A DNA stretch of 33,808 nucleotides. Source: Bacteroidales bacterium (lineage in GTDB: Bacteria; Bacteroidota; Bacteroidia; Bacteroidales; P3). Both the position numbers and the translations under genes were made by a program. Every line of letters starts with the position of its first letter. Position 1 is the first letter of the stretch. Below the pieces are notes generated by a model. It saw only the letters and a program-made list of their open reading frames with translations. It was not told where the DNA came from and searched no databases. The DNA lies in the NCBI GenBank assembly GCA_024400565.1, contig JAKSMQ010000024.1, positions 1 through 33,808 of the forward strand, written 5' to 3'. This document shows, piece after piece, positions 16,869-26,614 of the stretch.

Positions 16869-19800
16869 TCAGTTGCGCAGCAGCAGCACACTTCCCTCCT
16901 TTGACTGCATCTGGCTGGGACGGAAGATGTCGGAATAGATTATCTTGTACACATAGGCACCCTGCTTCAGGGGGACACCATCTTTGGTGCCATCCCAGCC
17001 TTGAGTAAGCCCGTCGAATGTGCACACCCAGGCTCCGGTACGGGTAAATATATGCACCTCTACCTGATAAAGGTTGGAGCCAAGGACAACGAATCTGTTG
17101 TTGGTTTCGCGTCCGGGAGTAAACACATTGGGCACCCAGATAGTGGCATCCTGAAAGCCTATCTTGCTACTGGTGCTGTCGGCACATCCTTCACGATTGA
17201 ATGCCACAAGCAGCATCTCTACATAGTCCTCACTGATGGGATAGTGATAGATGATGCTGGCACCCTCGCCTACCTGTTCGCCAAAGGCGTACCACAGACT
17301 GCGTTTGCAGTTGGTGCCAATGTTTCTCACCTCCACATCCATATTGTCGAGCGAGGCATATTCGGAGGTAAAGGAGATAAGGGGCGATGGTAGAGGAAGA
17401 TTCCCTACAACGAAATAGATTATGGTTGAATCGACACATTGGTCATCGCTCAGCCCCACTCTCAGCATAGCCCAATGAGATCCTTGTGGGAAACGATGTA
17501 TGGGACTGGCTTCTGTTGAAGTAGTCCCATCGTCGAAAGTCCACAAGCGGCTTTCTATGGGCACATTCATCACATCAGGGTGGTCGATGTCGAAGGAGAC
17601 AAAACTTTTATCCTCAAACCGTACTGCCACCTGACAATCGATAGTGTCGCAGAACCGATAGTCGGCTCTTGCAAAGGGGAAACGCTCTCCCGTGGTCACC
17701 CTCTTCTCAAATCCGCAGTTTTCTCCTCCGTCGGTAAGCGTGGTCAAACGACAGACATAGGTAGCGAACTCATTGGTCTCCAGTATTCTTTCGGTAGATA
17801 ACGGATTTTCGGGAAACCCTTCTTTATACCAATAATAATTGAACCCTTCGGGAGCTATGAGCGTACGCTCCGAGCCGTTTCCACAACCTATGACCTCAAT
17901 ATCGGCCCGCTGGCAGTTAAACGAGAAATAGGCATAGCCATAGTGGCCTCGGTCGGCACAGTCTGAGGTAGTCATTGTGACCATGATGGTGGAGTCATGC
18001 AGATCGCTGAGGTTGAGTGCGACCGATGTCCAGTCCTTCCATAGCAGATGATGGGCCGTGTTGGCATTCCAGCCCAGGTCTTCACTGGCTACGAAATTGA
18101 GTCGCAGACAGGGATCATCGAAAGCCCGCCCCGCCGTGTCGCTGATAACGACCGAGAACTTGGGTTGGTGGTCGGCATCATGGTCTGGATTCTGAAGCAC
18201 AGCGGCATAGTTGAGGATAAGGACGTTGTATTTACTGGTATCAACCTTGTAGCGATAGACGATGCTCTCCGACTCTGCATTGGCTCCCCAGTTGCCCAAT
18301 CTCACCGACGGACTCCCTCCAGGGGCCAGTGTGTGGAGCTGATTGCCTGTTCGAGGGTCTACCTCATTGGGGTTGTTATGGACAGTATGACGAGAGAGTG
18401 AGTCATGAGGACCATAGTTTACGAGCCGATTCTGCATCATCGGATCATCATACGATCCGCAATAGGTTTCGTAACAGATATAGGAGTCAAAATCGGCATA
18501 ACACTCGCAGATAGTCCCCAATGTGCGGAAAGTCATCACACAGTCGTTCAGTTGCTGCTGCCCCAAAGGTTCAAGATTGTCGTTGTAGACAATATAGTGA
18601 TATATCGTGCCTGGACGCAGCCCTGTGAGGGTTACAGACGGAGTGCTGGTCCAGACTGTATCTGCAGCGTATTCACCTCTTTCGGGCTGGTAGACCACAA
18701 CCCACGAAGCCGAACTGGTGCTGTCCTGCCACTCAAGGGTAACACTCTCATCGGTCGAATCGACTACACGCTGGTTGTATACCAGATTGGCACAGTTGGT
18801 CAATATTTTGCACTTTACATCGCAGACATATTCACCTCCTATATTGTTGGTAATATGAATAGAATAAGATGTCTTTGGATAGAGACCCGTCAGCGACGCA
18901 CGCCGCTCGCTGGTATGGAACGTCCTATCTTCGCCCGTGCGCATATTGTGAGCCCTCACAGTCCAGCGGATAGCGCCTGGAGTGTGGTCTACCCACTTCA
19001 GACTGGCTCTGTGGGCATCTACCGAGAGGACCTCCACGCTATCCACCTGAGTGATGCAGGGGATATTGTTCTCACAGCTAGAGCGAAACCGTATATAGTC
19101 TTTGCAGATGCACGAGTCGTGCACTCCGACATTGTCATTCAGAATCTCAAACTCATACATCTGACAACATTCGGCTGGCGACACCGAATATTGCTGCTGG
19201 TAAACCGTATCATAGTTCCAGGGCTGAGGGTTGTCTGGCACATCCTTGCGCCACCTTACATACCACTCGCTGGCATTGGGGACAAGGTCGCTCCACGTAA
19301 AAAGTAGCGTCGCTACTCCGTCAGAATCGGCACAGTTGCCCACCGATTTGGCCGACAGCAGAAGATAACAGGGAGTGACGATATTGCCGAATCCTTCACT
19401 CAGACAGGTTGATGCAGAACAACGTGGCAGATTGTTCCTAACCGTGACACCATAAACCTTGTTACACTGCAATCCGTCGTAATGAATAAAACGGGTGTTG
19501 ACGGTATCCCATCTTGTGCGCCCGTTGAGCTTGACATACCATTGGGTGGCAGCGGGAACATCGCTCCATACGACATCGGACGAATAAAACGTAGTATTCT
19601 GCGGAACAACGTTATAAGGTTTGGGAGGGATGGCAGAAATGGAGAGCGAATAGCCAGGCGAACCCGAATAGGTATCGGTCGTAAACTGGATAACCATATT
19701 GTTTCCAGCAGTTGCACGAGAGAAGGAGTCACTGCCAGACTGATGTGTATAGAAACGGGGCGAACTTGTCGAAGATCCGTTATAGAGTGCCAGATAAGCC

Positions 19801-20060
19801 GTTGCCCCCAAGTTGACAACGCCATCTACGCAGATAGTATAACCATCAGGAGCAGAGACATAGAGGATACTATTGCACTGGCCTGGATAATCACCCGTAC
19901 CGCCAGGGTCAAGCACTTCATAACAGTTTCCTGCTGTTAGCGTGAGGGTTGACTCGCCCGTTGTAGGCATAACCACCTGTTGCTGTGCCGACAGAAGTAA
20001 TGTCTTCAGCATCAGCACAAACAGCAGTATCGGTTTATAGTTCAGCCTCTTGCCCTTCAT
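16869..20060 (-). CDS. Modular secreted protein with T9SS type B (CHU_C) C-terminus
   Basis: 1063 residues. Signal peptide 1-25 (LLFVLMLKTLLLSA then QQQ). Residues ~38-145 resemble a CUB-like domain (GNCYEVLDPGGTGDYPGQCNSILYV, ending GYSLSISA). Three or so fibronectin type III-like domains follow (~150-225, 340-420, 428-515; repeated pattern of ATQWYVKL, IRWTVRAHN and SASWVVVYQ strands). Residues ~520-740 form a lectin-like or jelly-roll block with many Cys. A PKD-like domain (~815-895) carries FDDGTTSTEASPIHRF. The last ~85 residues are the gliding-motility-associated CHU_C domain: VWPNVFTPG-like start (WVPNVFTPGRETNNRFVV), VEVHIFTRTGAWVCTFDGLTQGWDGTKDG, and QGAYVYKIIY. This marks a type B T9SS substrate, usually placed on the cell surface. 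Adhesion is the likely role; no enzyme motif is seen. A well-formed promoter precedes it. Confidence 0.87.
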   Translation of the reverse strand: MKGKRLNYKPILLFVLMLKTLLLSAQQQVVMPTTGESTLTLTAGNCYEVLDPGGTGDYPGQCNSILYVSAPDGYTICVDGVVNLGATAYLALYNGSSTSSPRFYTHQSGSDSFSRATAGNNMVIQFTTDTYSGSPGYSLSISAIPPKPYNVVPQNTTFYSSDVVWSDVPAATQWYVKLNGRTRWDTVNTRFIHYDGLQCNKVYGVTVRNNLPRCSASTCLSEGFGNIVTPCYLLLSAKSVGNCADSDGVATLLFTWSDLVPNASEWYVRWRKDVPDNPQPWNYDTVYQQQYSVSPAECCQMYEFEILNDNVGVHDSCICKDYIRFRSSCENNIPCITQVDSVEVLSVDAHRASLKWVDHTPGAIRWTVRAHNMRTGEDRTFHTSERRASLTGLYPKTSYSIHITNNIGGEYVCDVKCKILTNCANLVYNQRVVDSTDESVTLEWQDSTSSASWVVVYQPERGEYAADTVWTSTPSVTLTGLRPGTIYHYIVYNDNLEPLGQQQLNDCVMTFRTLGTICECYADFDSYICYETYCGSYDDPMMQNRLVNYGPHDSLSRHTVHNNPNEVDPRTGNQLHTLAPGGSPSVRLGNWGANAESESIVYRYKVDTSKYNVLILNYAAVLQNPDHDADHQPKFSVVISDTAGRAFDDPCLRLNFVASEDLGWNANTAHHLLWKDWTSVALNLSDLHDSTIMVTMTTSDCADRGHYGYAYFSFNCQRADIEVIGCGNGSERTLIAPEGFNYYWYKEGFPENPLSTERILETNEFATYVCRLTTLTDGGENCGFEKRVTTGERFPFARADYRFCDTIDCQVAVRFEDKSFVSFDIDHPDVMNVPIESRLWTFDDGTTSTEASPIHRFPQGSHWAMLRVGLSDDQCVDSTIIYFVVGNLPLPSPLISFTSEYASLDNMDVEVRNIGTNCKRSLWYAFGEQVGEGASIIYHYPISEDYVEMLLVAFNREGCADSTSSKIGFQDATIWVPNVFTPGRETNNRFVVLGSNLYQVEVHIFTRTGAWVCTFDGLTQGWDGTKDGVPLKQGAYVYKIIYSDIFRPSQMQSKEGSVLLLRN

Positions 20061-20185
20061 AAAAACAGATAGTTACGGACACATACCGAAGATGCTACCT
20101 AACGCGATAAATCGCTTATTTCTCAACACATTACCACCATAGCAGATCGGCATTTATCGAAAAAATCATATTCTATTTGCGACTG

Positions 20186-20215
20186 CAAATATACATATTT
20201 CTTTAGAATTACAAA
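20186..20215 (-). promoter_or_regulatory. Bacteroidota-type promoter for the T9SS type B gene
   Basis: On the minus strand a full -33 TTTG (plus caaa, 20212-20215) and a full -7 TATATTTG (plus caaatata, 20186-20193) are separated by 18 bases. It would start transcription near 20179, about 120 nt upstream of the ATG at 20060. It is the best-formed promoter in the window. Confidence 0.7.
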
Positions 20216-20700
20216 TATTTTTTTCAAAAAAATGGCACAAAAAAAAACCATTTTATAATTGCCAACACTAACTGAAAAGTTCTTGCAGAATCGGAAGAAA
20301 GATAATGCAAACGAACTCTTTATTAGACTGTTTTCATCTTATGTGGCACGATAATGGTCAAAGTGTTCTTTAAAACTATCTGCCAAAGTGGTGTAGAATC
20401 TATTCTACCGATCCCTTTTCGCTTATACTATTCAGCCTAATTCTAGAGCAACAATATCCTCTAAAGGGTTGGTTTTGGCTGCAAAGGCTATGGGGCATTG
20501 CATACACGTAGGTCTTTCATTGAGAAATTTCCGGATTATGTCAGATCAAATTATCCAAAGGGATCTGCGTTGCATAATAGTATATTCAGCAACCTAAATT
20601 TCCAATAGCCTCCGCCCACATCTTGAAAGAATAATATCCAACTATACAGGCGAAGCAGAACAAAAAGCGAATCTCGGCAACTTGCGAAAGGGGAAACAAA
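20216..20700. other. Gene-free interval upstream of the T9SS type B gene
   Basis: About 485 bases, very A/T-rich at the left (runs of A and T at 20217-20252). A perfect 7-bp inverted repeat with a 2-base spacer, gtagaat / attctac, lies at 20393-20408. Translating both strands gives only fragments interrupted by stops; I recognise no family. It may be a decayed locus, but I cannot support that. Confidence 0.4.
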
Positions 20701-20701
20701 A

Positions 20702-20727
20702 AAGGCATCCCGTAAAAGGGATGCCTT
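20702..20727 (-). terminator. Rho-independent terminator of eno
   Basis: Perfect 10-bp stem aaggcatccc / gggatgcctt (20702-20711 with 20718-20727), loop of six bases. Read on the minus strand it is followed by a T-rich tract (ttttgttt) and begins 22 bases after the eno stop. It closes the ribosomal/eno block. Confidence 0.92.
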
Positions 20728-20749
20728 AAGGAAGGGATATGTATTGACG

Positions 20750-22075
<1,326 letters not shown>

Positions 22076-22209
22076 TTAATTTATCTTTTTGCCTTTTCAG
22101 TCAGCAATACTCAGAAAGAAAAGGAAGATGTGTCAAAACTGCATAATAAAGGGACGCAGAAGAAATGATTCCCCCCACATCCCTTAAATATACTGGCTAT
22201 GCAATGAGA

Positions 22210-22689
22210 TTACTCAGCCTTAGGTTCCTCGGCAACGGGAGCTTCTGCTACAGGAGCATCAGCAGCCTTTTTGCCACGGCTACGGCGGGTAGTCTTAGCC
22301 TTAGCGGTCTTAGCCTCTTTCAGCATATTCTCGTTGTAGTCAACGAGCTCGATGATACACATCTCGGAGTTGTCACCGTGACGGATACCAGTCTTGAGGA
22401 TGCGGGTGTAGCCACCAGGACGATTGGCAACTTTCTGCGAAACTTCGCGGAAAAGTTCGTTTACGGCATCCTTGCTGTGAAGATAGCTGAATACAACGCG
22501 GCGGTTGTTGGTAGAATCCTCTTTGGAACGGTTAATCAGAGGTTCTACATAAACTCTCAGCGCTTTTGCCTTAGCTACGGTAGTAGCAATTCTCTTCTCC
22601 ATAATGAGAGAGGTAGCCATATTGGAGAGCATGGCAACGCGGTGAGCGTGAGTTCTGGACAGATGATTTACTTTGCAACCGTGTCTCAT
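22210..22689 (-). CDS. rplQ: 50S ribosomal protein L17
   Basis: 159 residues. The core (1-~118) has the L17 signature: [29 protein letters not shown] at the start and [26 protein letters not shown]. It sits near the exit of the peptide tunnel. A 40-residue Lys/Ala-rich tail ([26 protein letters not shown]) extends beyond the usual ~120-residue bacterial length, as is common in Bacteroidota. It is the last gene of the ribosomal cluster and follows rpoA by 15 bases. Confidence 0.97.
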   Translation of the reverse strand: MRHGCKVNHLSRTHAHRVAMLSNMATSLIMEKRIATTVAKAKALRVYVEPLINRSKEDSTNNRRVVFSYLHSKDAVNELFREVSQKVANRPGGYTRILKTGIRHGDNSEMCIIELVDYNENMLKEAKTAKAKTTRRSRGKKAADAPVAEAPVAEEPKAE

Positions 22690-22704
22690 ATCTTTATTCT
22701 TTCT

Positions 22705-23697
22705 TTATTCTTTATCTAATTTGTACTTTGCGATGTTCATACCGAAATCGAGATTCTTGCTCTTTACAAGAGCCTCAAGTTCGGTGAGCGACTTCTTACC
22801 GAAGTTACGGAACTTCAGAAGGTCTTGTTTATTGAAGGCAACCAAATCTCCAAGGGTATCAACTTCGGCAGCCTTAAGGCAGTTGAGTGCTCGAACGGAA
22901 AGATCGAGGTCAACGAGCTTAGTCTTGAGCAACTGACGGGTATGAAGGGTAGTCTCATCAAATTCCTCAACAGGAGCCTTGGGTTCGAGTTCGAGGGTAA
23001 TACGCTCATCAGAGAAGAGCATAAAGTGCTGGATGAGAATAGTAGCTGCTTCTTTAAGGGCTTCCTTAGGATGAATGGAACCATCAGTTTGGATGTCAAA
23101 GGTGAGCTTCTCATAGTCCGTCTTCTGCTCAACACGATAGTCACTAACTTCGAACTGAACATTCTTGATAGGAGTATGAATGGAGTCAATTGCGATTACT
23201 CCGATGGGGTCGGTGGGTTTCTTGTTCTCGAAAGAGGGAACATATCCACGGCCCTTATCGATGGTAAGCTCAATGTTTAATTCAACATCAGGTTCCATGT
23301 GGCATATTTCCACTTCAGGATTGAGAACCTGGAAACTATTAAGATAGTCATTCAGGTCACCTGCCTTGAAAACATGCTGACCACTAATCTTGAAAACCAA
23401 CTTTTCATTGGGAGTATCCTCTATCTGACGACGGAAGCGGATTTGTTTCAGACTTAAAATAATGTCAGTCATATCTTCCACTACGCCAGGAATTGAAGAG
23501 AATTCATGGTCTACGCCATCAATCTTGATTGAAGTGATAGCAAAACCCTCAAGCGAAGAGAGAAGGACTCGACGAAGCGCATTGCCAATGGTGATACCAT
23601 AACCAGGCTCCAAAGGACGAAATTCGAAGGTGCCACGGTAGTCATCAGCTTCTAGCATTACGACGACGTCTGGTTTTTGAAAAGCTAATATTGCCAT
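22705..23697 (-). CDS. rpoA: DNA-directed RNA polymerase subunit alpha
   Basis: 330 residues, normal length. The N-terminal assembly domain (~1-235) contains [20 protein letters not shown] (dimer interface) and [20 protein letters not shown]; the C-terminal domain (~250-325) holds the helix-hairpin pair [23 protein letters not shown] and [19 protein letters not shown] that contacts promoter DNA and activators. It follows rpsD with a 95-nt structured gap, longer than most in this cluster. Confidence 0.98.
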   Translation of the reverse strand: MAILAFQKPDVVVMLEADDYRGTFEFRPLEPGYGITIGNALRRVLLSSLEGFAITSIKIDGVDHEFSSIPGVVEDMTDIILSLKQIRFRRQIEDTPNEKLVFKISGQHVFKAGDLNDYLNSFQVLNPEVEICHMEPDVELNIELTIDKGRGYVPSFENKKPTDPIGVIAIDSIHTPIKNVQFEVSDYRVEQKTDYEKLTFDIQTDGSIHPKEALKEAATILIQHFMLFSDERITLELEPKAPVEEFDETTLHTRQLLKTKLVDLDLSVRALNCLKAAEVDTLGDLVAFNKQDLLKFRNFGKKSLTELEALVKSKNLDFGMNIAKYKLDKE

Positions 23698-23739
23698 TAA
23701 TTATTCCTTTCTCGTTGATAGTTGATTATTTCAGTTAAG

Positions 23740-23776
23740 GATTCTTGAATTACTCTAGTTCAGATATCCAAGAATC
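23740..23776 (-). other. Intercistronic stem-loop, rpsD-rpoA
   Basis: Perfect 8-bp stem gattcttg / caagaatc (23740-23747 with 23769-23776) with a 21-base loop that can also pair tgaa with ttca. No T-run follows on the minus strand, so it is not a typical terminator. Confidence 0.5.
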
Positions 23777-23792
23777 AAGCCAAGACTAATGA

Positions 23793-24398
23793 TTACTTGG
23801 AGTAGAGTTCAACGATAAGCTGTTCGTTGATATTTTCAGGGATATCAGCACGCTGAGGATAGTTCATAAACTTACCAGTGAGGGTAGCACCATCCCACTC
23901 GAGCCAAGGATAATTGTTAGCACGAGAAGCTAAAGAATCGGTGATGATCTCTAAGGATTTAGAACGTTCGCGAACGGATACAACATCGCCTTCTTTCAAA
24001 GAATAAGAAGGAACATTTACGATTTCGCCATTAACAGCGATGTGACGGTGGCTTACGAGCTGGCGAGCCTGTGCGCGGCTGCGAGCAATACCAAGACGGT
24101 ATACCACATTGTCGAGACGGGACTCGATGAGTTGCAGGAGAACCTCACCGGTAATACCGCCACGACGGGATGCTTCAGCATAAAGTTTACGGAACTGACG
24201 CTCGAGGATACCATAGGTATATTTAGCCTTCTGCTTTTCGTTCAGCTGAACACCATATTCAGAGGTCTTGCCACGGCGTTTGTTCTGACCATGCATACCA
24301 GGAGCGTAGGGTTTTCTTTCGTAGTTCTTATCGGGTCCAAAAATAGGCTCGTGGAACTTTCTTGCAATTTTGGTTTTGGGACCAGTGTATCTTGCCAT
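23793..24398 (-). CDS. rpsD: 30S ribosomal protein S4
   Basis: 201 residues. It binds 16S rRNA early in 30S assembly. The S4 RNA-binding domain (~92-155) is clear: [47 protein letters not shown]. The N-terminus ([21 protein letters not shown]) lacks the Cys cluster of zinc-binding S4 forms, so it is the zinc-free type. In several bacteria S4 is the translational repressor of the alpha operon; no such target was identified here. Confidence 0.98.
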   Translation of the reverse strand: MARYTGPKTKIARKFHEPIFGPDKNYERKPYAPGMHGQNKRRGKTSEYGVQLNEKQKAKYTYGILERQFRKLYAEASRRGGITGEVLLQLIESRLDNVVYRLGIARSRAQARQLVSHRHIAVNGEIVNVPSYSLKEGDVVSVRERSKSLEIITDSLASRANNYPWLEWDGATLTGKFMNYPQRADIPENINEQLIVELYSK

Positions 24399-24433
24399 TT
24401 TTAATGTTCTGATTTAAAATTTTTGATACTTCA

Positions 24434-24454
24434 TCATAGCACATCTTGCTATGA
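24434..24454 (-). other. Intercistronic stem-loop, rpsK-rpsD
   Basis: Perfect 8-bp stem tcatagca / tgctatga (24434-24441 with 24447-24454) with a 5-base loop, placed just after the rpsK stop on the minus strand. The following minus-strand bases are not a T-run. Confidence 0.5.
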
Positions 24455-24464
24455 AAAAACACAA

Positions 24465-24854
24465 TTACACGCGACGACGTTTGGGAGGACGGCAACCATT
24501 GTGGGGAACGGGGGTAATATCAACGATTTCCATTACCTCAATACCACAGGTGTTGATTGCGCGGATTGCAGATTCACGTCCCTGACCAGGTCCTTTTACG
24601 AAGACCTTTACTTTTCTTAGGCCCAAATCATAAGCAACTTTACCGCAATCTTCCGCAGCCATCTGTGCAGCATACGGAGTGTTTTTCTTCGATCCGCGGA
24701 AGCCCATTTTTCCAGCAGACGACCAAGAAATCACTTGACCGGCATTATTAGTCAACGAAATAATTACGTTGTTGAAGGATGCAAAGATGCATGCTCTTCC
24801 GAGTGGTTCAACTTTTACGACACGCTTTTTGGTCGGTTTAGAAGTTTTTGCCAT
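24465..24854 (-). CDS. rpsK: 30S ribosomal protein S11
   Basis: 129 residues, typical. It lies in the 30S platform near the E-site mRNA. Conserved segments: [53 protein letters not shown] and the C-terminal [20 protein letters not shown] basic N-terminal tail ([17 protein letters not shown]) is normal for the family. Its gap to rpsM is 92 nt and holds a stem-loop. Confidence 0.98.
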   Translation of the reverse strand: MAKTSKPTKKRVVKVEPLGRACIFASFNNVIISLTNNAGQVISWSSAGKMGFRGSKKNTPYAAQMAAEDCGKVAYDLGLRKVKVFVKGPGQGRESAIRAINTCGIEVMEIVDITPVPHNGCRPPKRRRV

Positions 24855-24889
24855 AATGTTTTTAATCTTGCTTGATTTTACTTTTGTTT

Positions 24890-24930
24890 GCCAGCTGCTC
24901 CTAAAGTCTGAAATATGATCCGCATCTGGC
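24890..24930 (-). other. Intercistronic stem-loop, rpsM-rpsK
   Basis: gccagctgc pairs with gcatctggc (24890-24898 with 24922-24930): 8 of 9 pairs with one internal mismatch and a 23-base loop. Weaker than the others because of the loop size. Confidence 0.4.
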
Positions 24931-24946
24931 CGCTACTCATTACTTA

Positions 24947-25324
24947 TTACTTGGTAGCTTTCTTCTTGTTAGCGATAGTTTTCTTCTTACCCTTGCGAGT
25001 ACGGGCATTGTTCTTAGTGCTCTGACCACGGAGGGGAAGACCAAGACGATGACGAACACCACGATAGCAACCAATATCCATGAGTCGCTTAATGTTCATC
25101 TGAACCTCAGAACGAAGAGCACCTTCTACCTTATACTCATCATTGATGATGGTACGAAGTACATTCTGCTCGTCATCAGTCCAATCCTGCACCTTCTTCT
25201 CAGGAGCGATTCCTGCTTTAGCGAGAATCTCCTTTGCAGTGCTACGTCCAATACCGTAGATATAGGTGAGACCTATTTCTCCTTGCTTGTTTTTGGGTAA
25301 GTCAATACCTGCAATTCTTGCCAT
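24947..25324 (-). CDS. rpsM: 30S ribosomal protein S13
   Basis: 125 residues. It sits in the 30S head and contacts the P-site tRNA and the 50S subunit. Signature: [39 protein letters not shown] at the start, [42 protein letters not shown] at the end. The C-terminal Lys-rich tail is the tRNA-contacting part. It follows rpmJ by 29 bases, in the usual rpmJ-rpsM-rpsK-rpsD order. Confidence 0.98.
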   Translation of the reverse strand: MARIAGIDLPKNKQGEIGLTYIYGIGRSTAKEILAKAGIAPEKKVQDWTDDEQNVLRTIINDEYKVEGALRSEVQMNIKRLMDIGCYRGVRHRLGLPLRGQSTKNNARTRKGKKKTIANKKKATK

Positions 25325-25353
25325 AAACTGATTTTATCTTTTTTAATTGTTGA

Positions 25354-25470
25354 TTATCCTTGTCTTTGTTTGAACTTAGGATTCTTCTTGTTGATTACAT
25401 AGACAACTCCCTTGCGGCGAACCACCTTGCATTCGGGAGATCTTTTCTTTACAGAAACTCTAACTTTCAT
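25354..25470 (-). CDS. rpmJ: 50S ribosomal protein L36, zinc-free form
   Basis: 38 residues, found by reading the minus strand between infA and rpsM: it begins [17 protein letters not shown] and ends [12 protein letters not shown]. This is full length for L36. The zinc-ribbon form has three Cys and one His; here only one Cys (residue 14) remains, so it is the C-minus type that does not bind zinc. Start at 25468-25470 (cat on plus) and stop at 25354-25356. Confidence 0.93.
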   Translation of the reverse strand: MKVRVSVKKRSPECKVVRRKGVVYVINKKNPKFKQRQG

Positions 25471-25502
25471 TTTTATTAGTTTATTATTATCTTCTTCTCT
25501 TA

Positions 25503-25585
25503 TTGCGGTTCTATTAAGATGCATTCTTGGAGAAAAGGCATCATTAAATAACGGCGAATATTTTAATATATTGCATCAACCGCAA
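25503..25585 (-). other. Intercistronic two-part stem, infA-rpmJ
   Basis: The 118-nt gap carries ttgcggtt paired with aaccgcaa (25503-25510 with 25578-25585) and, inside, gatgca paired with tgcatc (25518-25523 with 25572-25577). Together they give 14 perfect pairs with a one-sided 7-base bulge and a 48-base apical loop. An alternative inner stem gatgc / gcatc is also possible. It spans most of the longest gap in the cluster. Confidence 0.55.
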
Positions 25586-25588
25586 AAA

Positions 25589-25807
25589 TTATTTATGTCG
25601 ATAAGTTATTCTTCCTTTAGTAAGGTCGTATGGAGACATCTCTATCTGCACCTTATCCCCAGGGAGGATGCGAATGTAATGCATGCGCATCTTACCGGAA
25701 ATATGGGCAATAATCTGATGACCATTCTCTAACTCTACTCGGAACATTGCATTTCCAAGAGACTCTAACACCGTACCGTCTAATTGTATGGAGGCTTGTT
25801 TTGCCAT
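25589..25807 (-). CDS. infA: Translation initiation factor IF-1
   Basis: 72 residues, exact family length: a single OB-fold. It binds the 30S A-site during initiation. Signature: [29 protein letters not shown], then [38 protein letters not shown]. It follows map by ten bases, so co-translation is likely. Confidence 0.98.
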   Translation of the reverse strand: MAKQASIQLDGTVLESLGNAMFRVELENGHQIIAHISGKMRMHYIRILPGDKVQIEMSPYDLTKGRITYRHK

Positions 25808-25817
25808 TCTTTACTAT

Positions 25818-26585
25818 TTATTGGTTTTCAATTTCGTCAAAACTGGTGAGGATCTGAGGACCATCAGCAGTAATGGCAACTGTATGCTCATAATGAGCAG
25901 CCATCTTACCATCTTTGGTTCTGCATGTCCACCCATCCTCCTGGGAGAACTTCACATTTTTAGAGCCAGCGCACACCATAGGCTCTACGGCTATAACCAT
26001 TCCCTCTTTAAGTAAAGGACCAGTTCCCTTGATTCCGTAATTGGGAACATTAGGAGATTCGTGCATCTTGAAGCCAACACCATGACCACATAGTTCACGA
26101 ACTACACTGTATCCATTCTTTTCGCAATGCATCTGGATTGCGCAACTGATGTCTCCTACCCTATTACCTGCCTTGCACTGGTCAAGACCTATGTACAAAG
26201 CCTCTTTGGTTACACGTAAAAGACGTTTCATATCCTCACTAACTTCACCGACTGGAAAAGTATAGCAAGAGTCGCTTACAAAACCATTCAAGTCAACAAC
26301 ACAATCTACAGAAAGATTGTCGCCATCTTTAAGGAAAATATCGCCAGGGATACCATGAACGACTACGTCATTGACCGACATGCAAAAAGCAGAAGGGAAA
26401 CCTTCATAGCCTTTGCAAAGAGGAATGCCTCCATTGTCTCTAATGAACTGCTCTCCTAATTTATCCAAAAAAGAGGTGGTAACACCTGGACGGACATGAC
26501 GCCCAACCTCCGCAATCGCACGACTGAGGAGGTTAGCGCTTATCTTAATGTTTTCAATCTCTTCTTTTGTTTTAAGCAGAATCAT
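25818..26585 (-). CDS. map: Methionine aminopeptidase type I
   Basis: 255 residues, the short type Ia form without an N-terminal extension. It removes the initiator Met from new proteins. Metal ligands and catalytic residues are in place: His77 (VVVHGIPG), Asp94 and Asp105, His168 (CGHGVG), His175 (KMHESP), Glu201 (VEPMV) and Glu233 (HYEHTV). In E. coli map lies elsewhere; its position between secY and infA is the usual arrangement in Bacteroidota and many Gram-positives. Confidence 0.97.
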   Translation of the reverse strand: MILLKTKEEIENIKISANLLSRAIAEVGRHVRPGVTTSFLDKLGEQFIRDNGGIPLCKGYEGFPSAFCMSVNDVVVHGIPGDIFLKDGDNLSVDCVVDLNGFVSDSCYTFPVGEVSEDMKRLLRVTKEALYIGLDQCKAGNRVGDISCAIQMHCEKNGYSVVRELCGHGVGFKMHESPNVPNYGIKGTGPLLKEGMVIAVEPMVCAGSKNVKFSQEDGWTCRTKDGKMAAHYEHTVAITADGPQILTSFDEIENQ

Positions 26586-26614
26586 TCTAAACTTACTTTA
26601 TAGTTAGTTCTGGT

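Noticed and set aside
20300-20560. Possible minus-strand pseudogene (transposase-like fragments)
   Set aside because: Three fragments of 20-37 codons are separated by in-frame stops, which is about what A/T-rich random DNA gives; no motif recognised.
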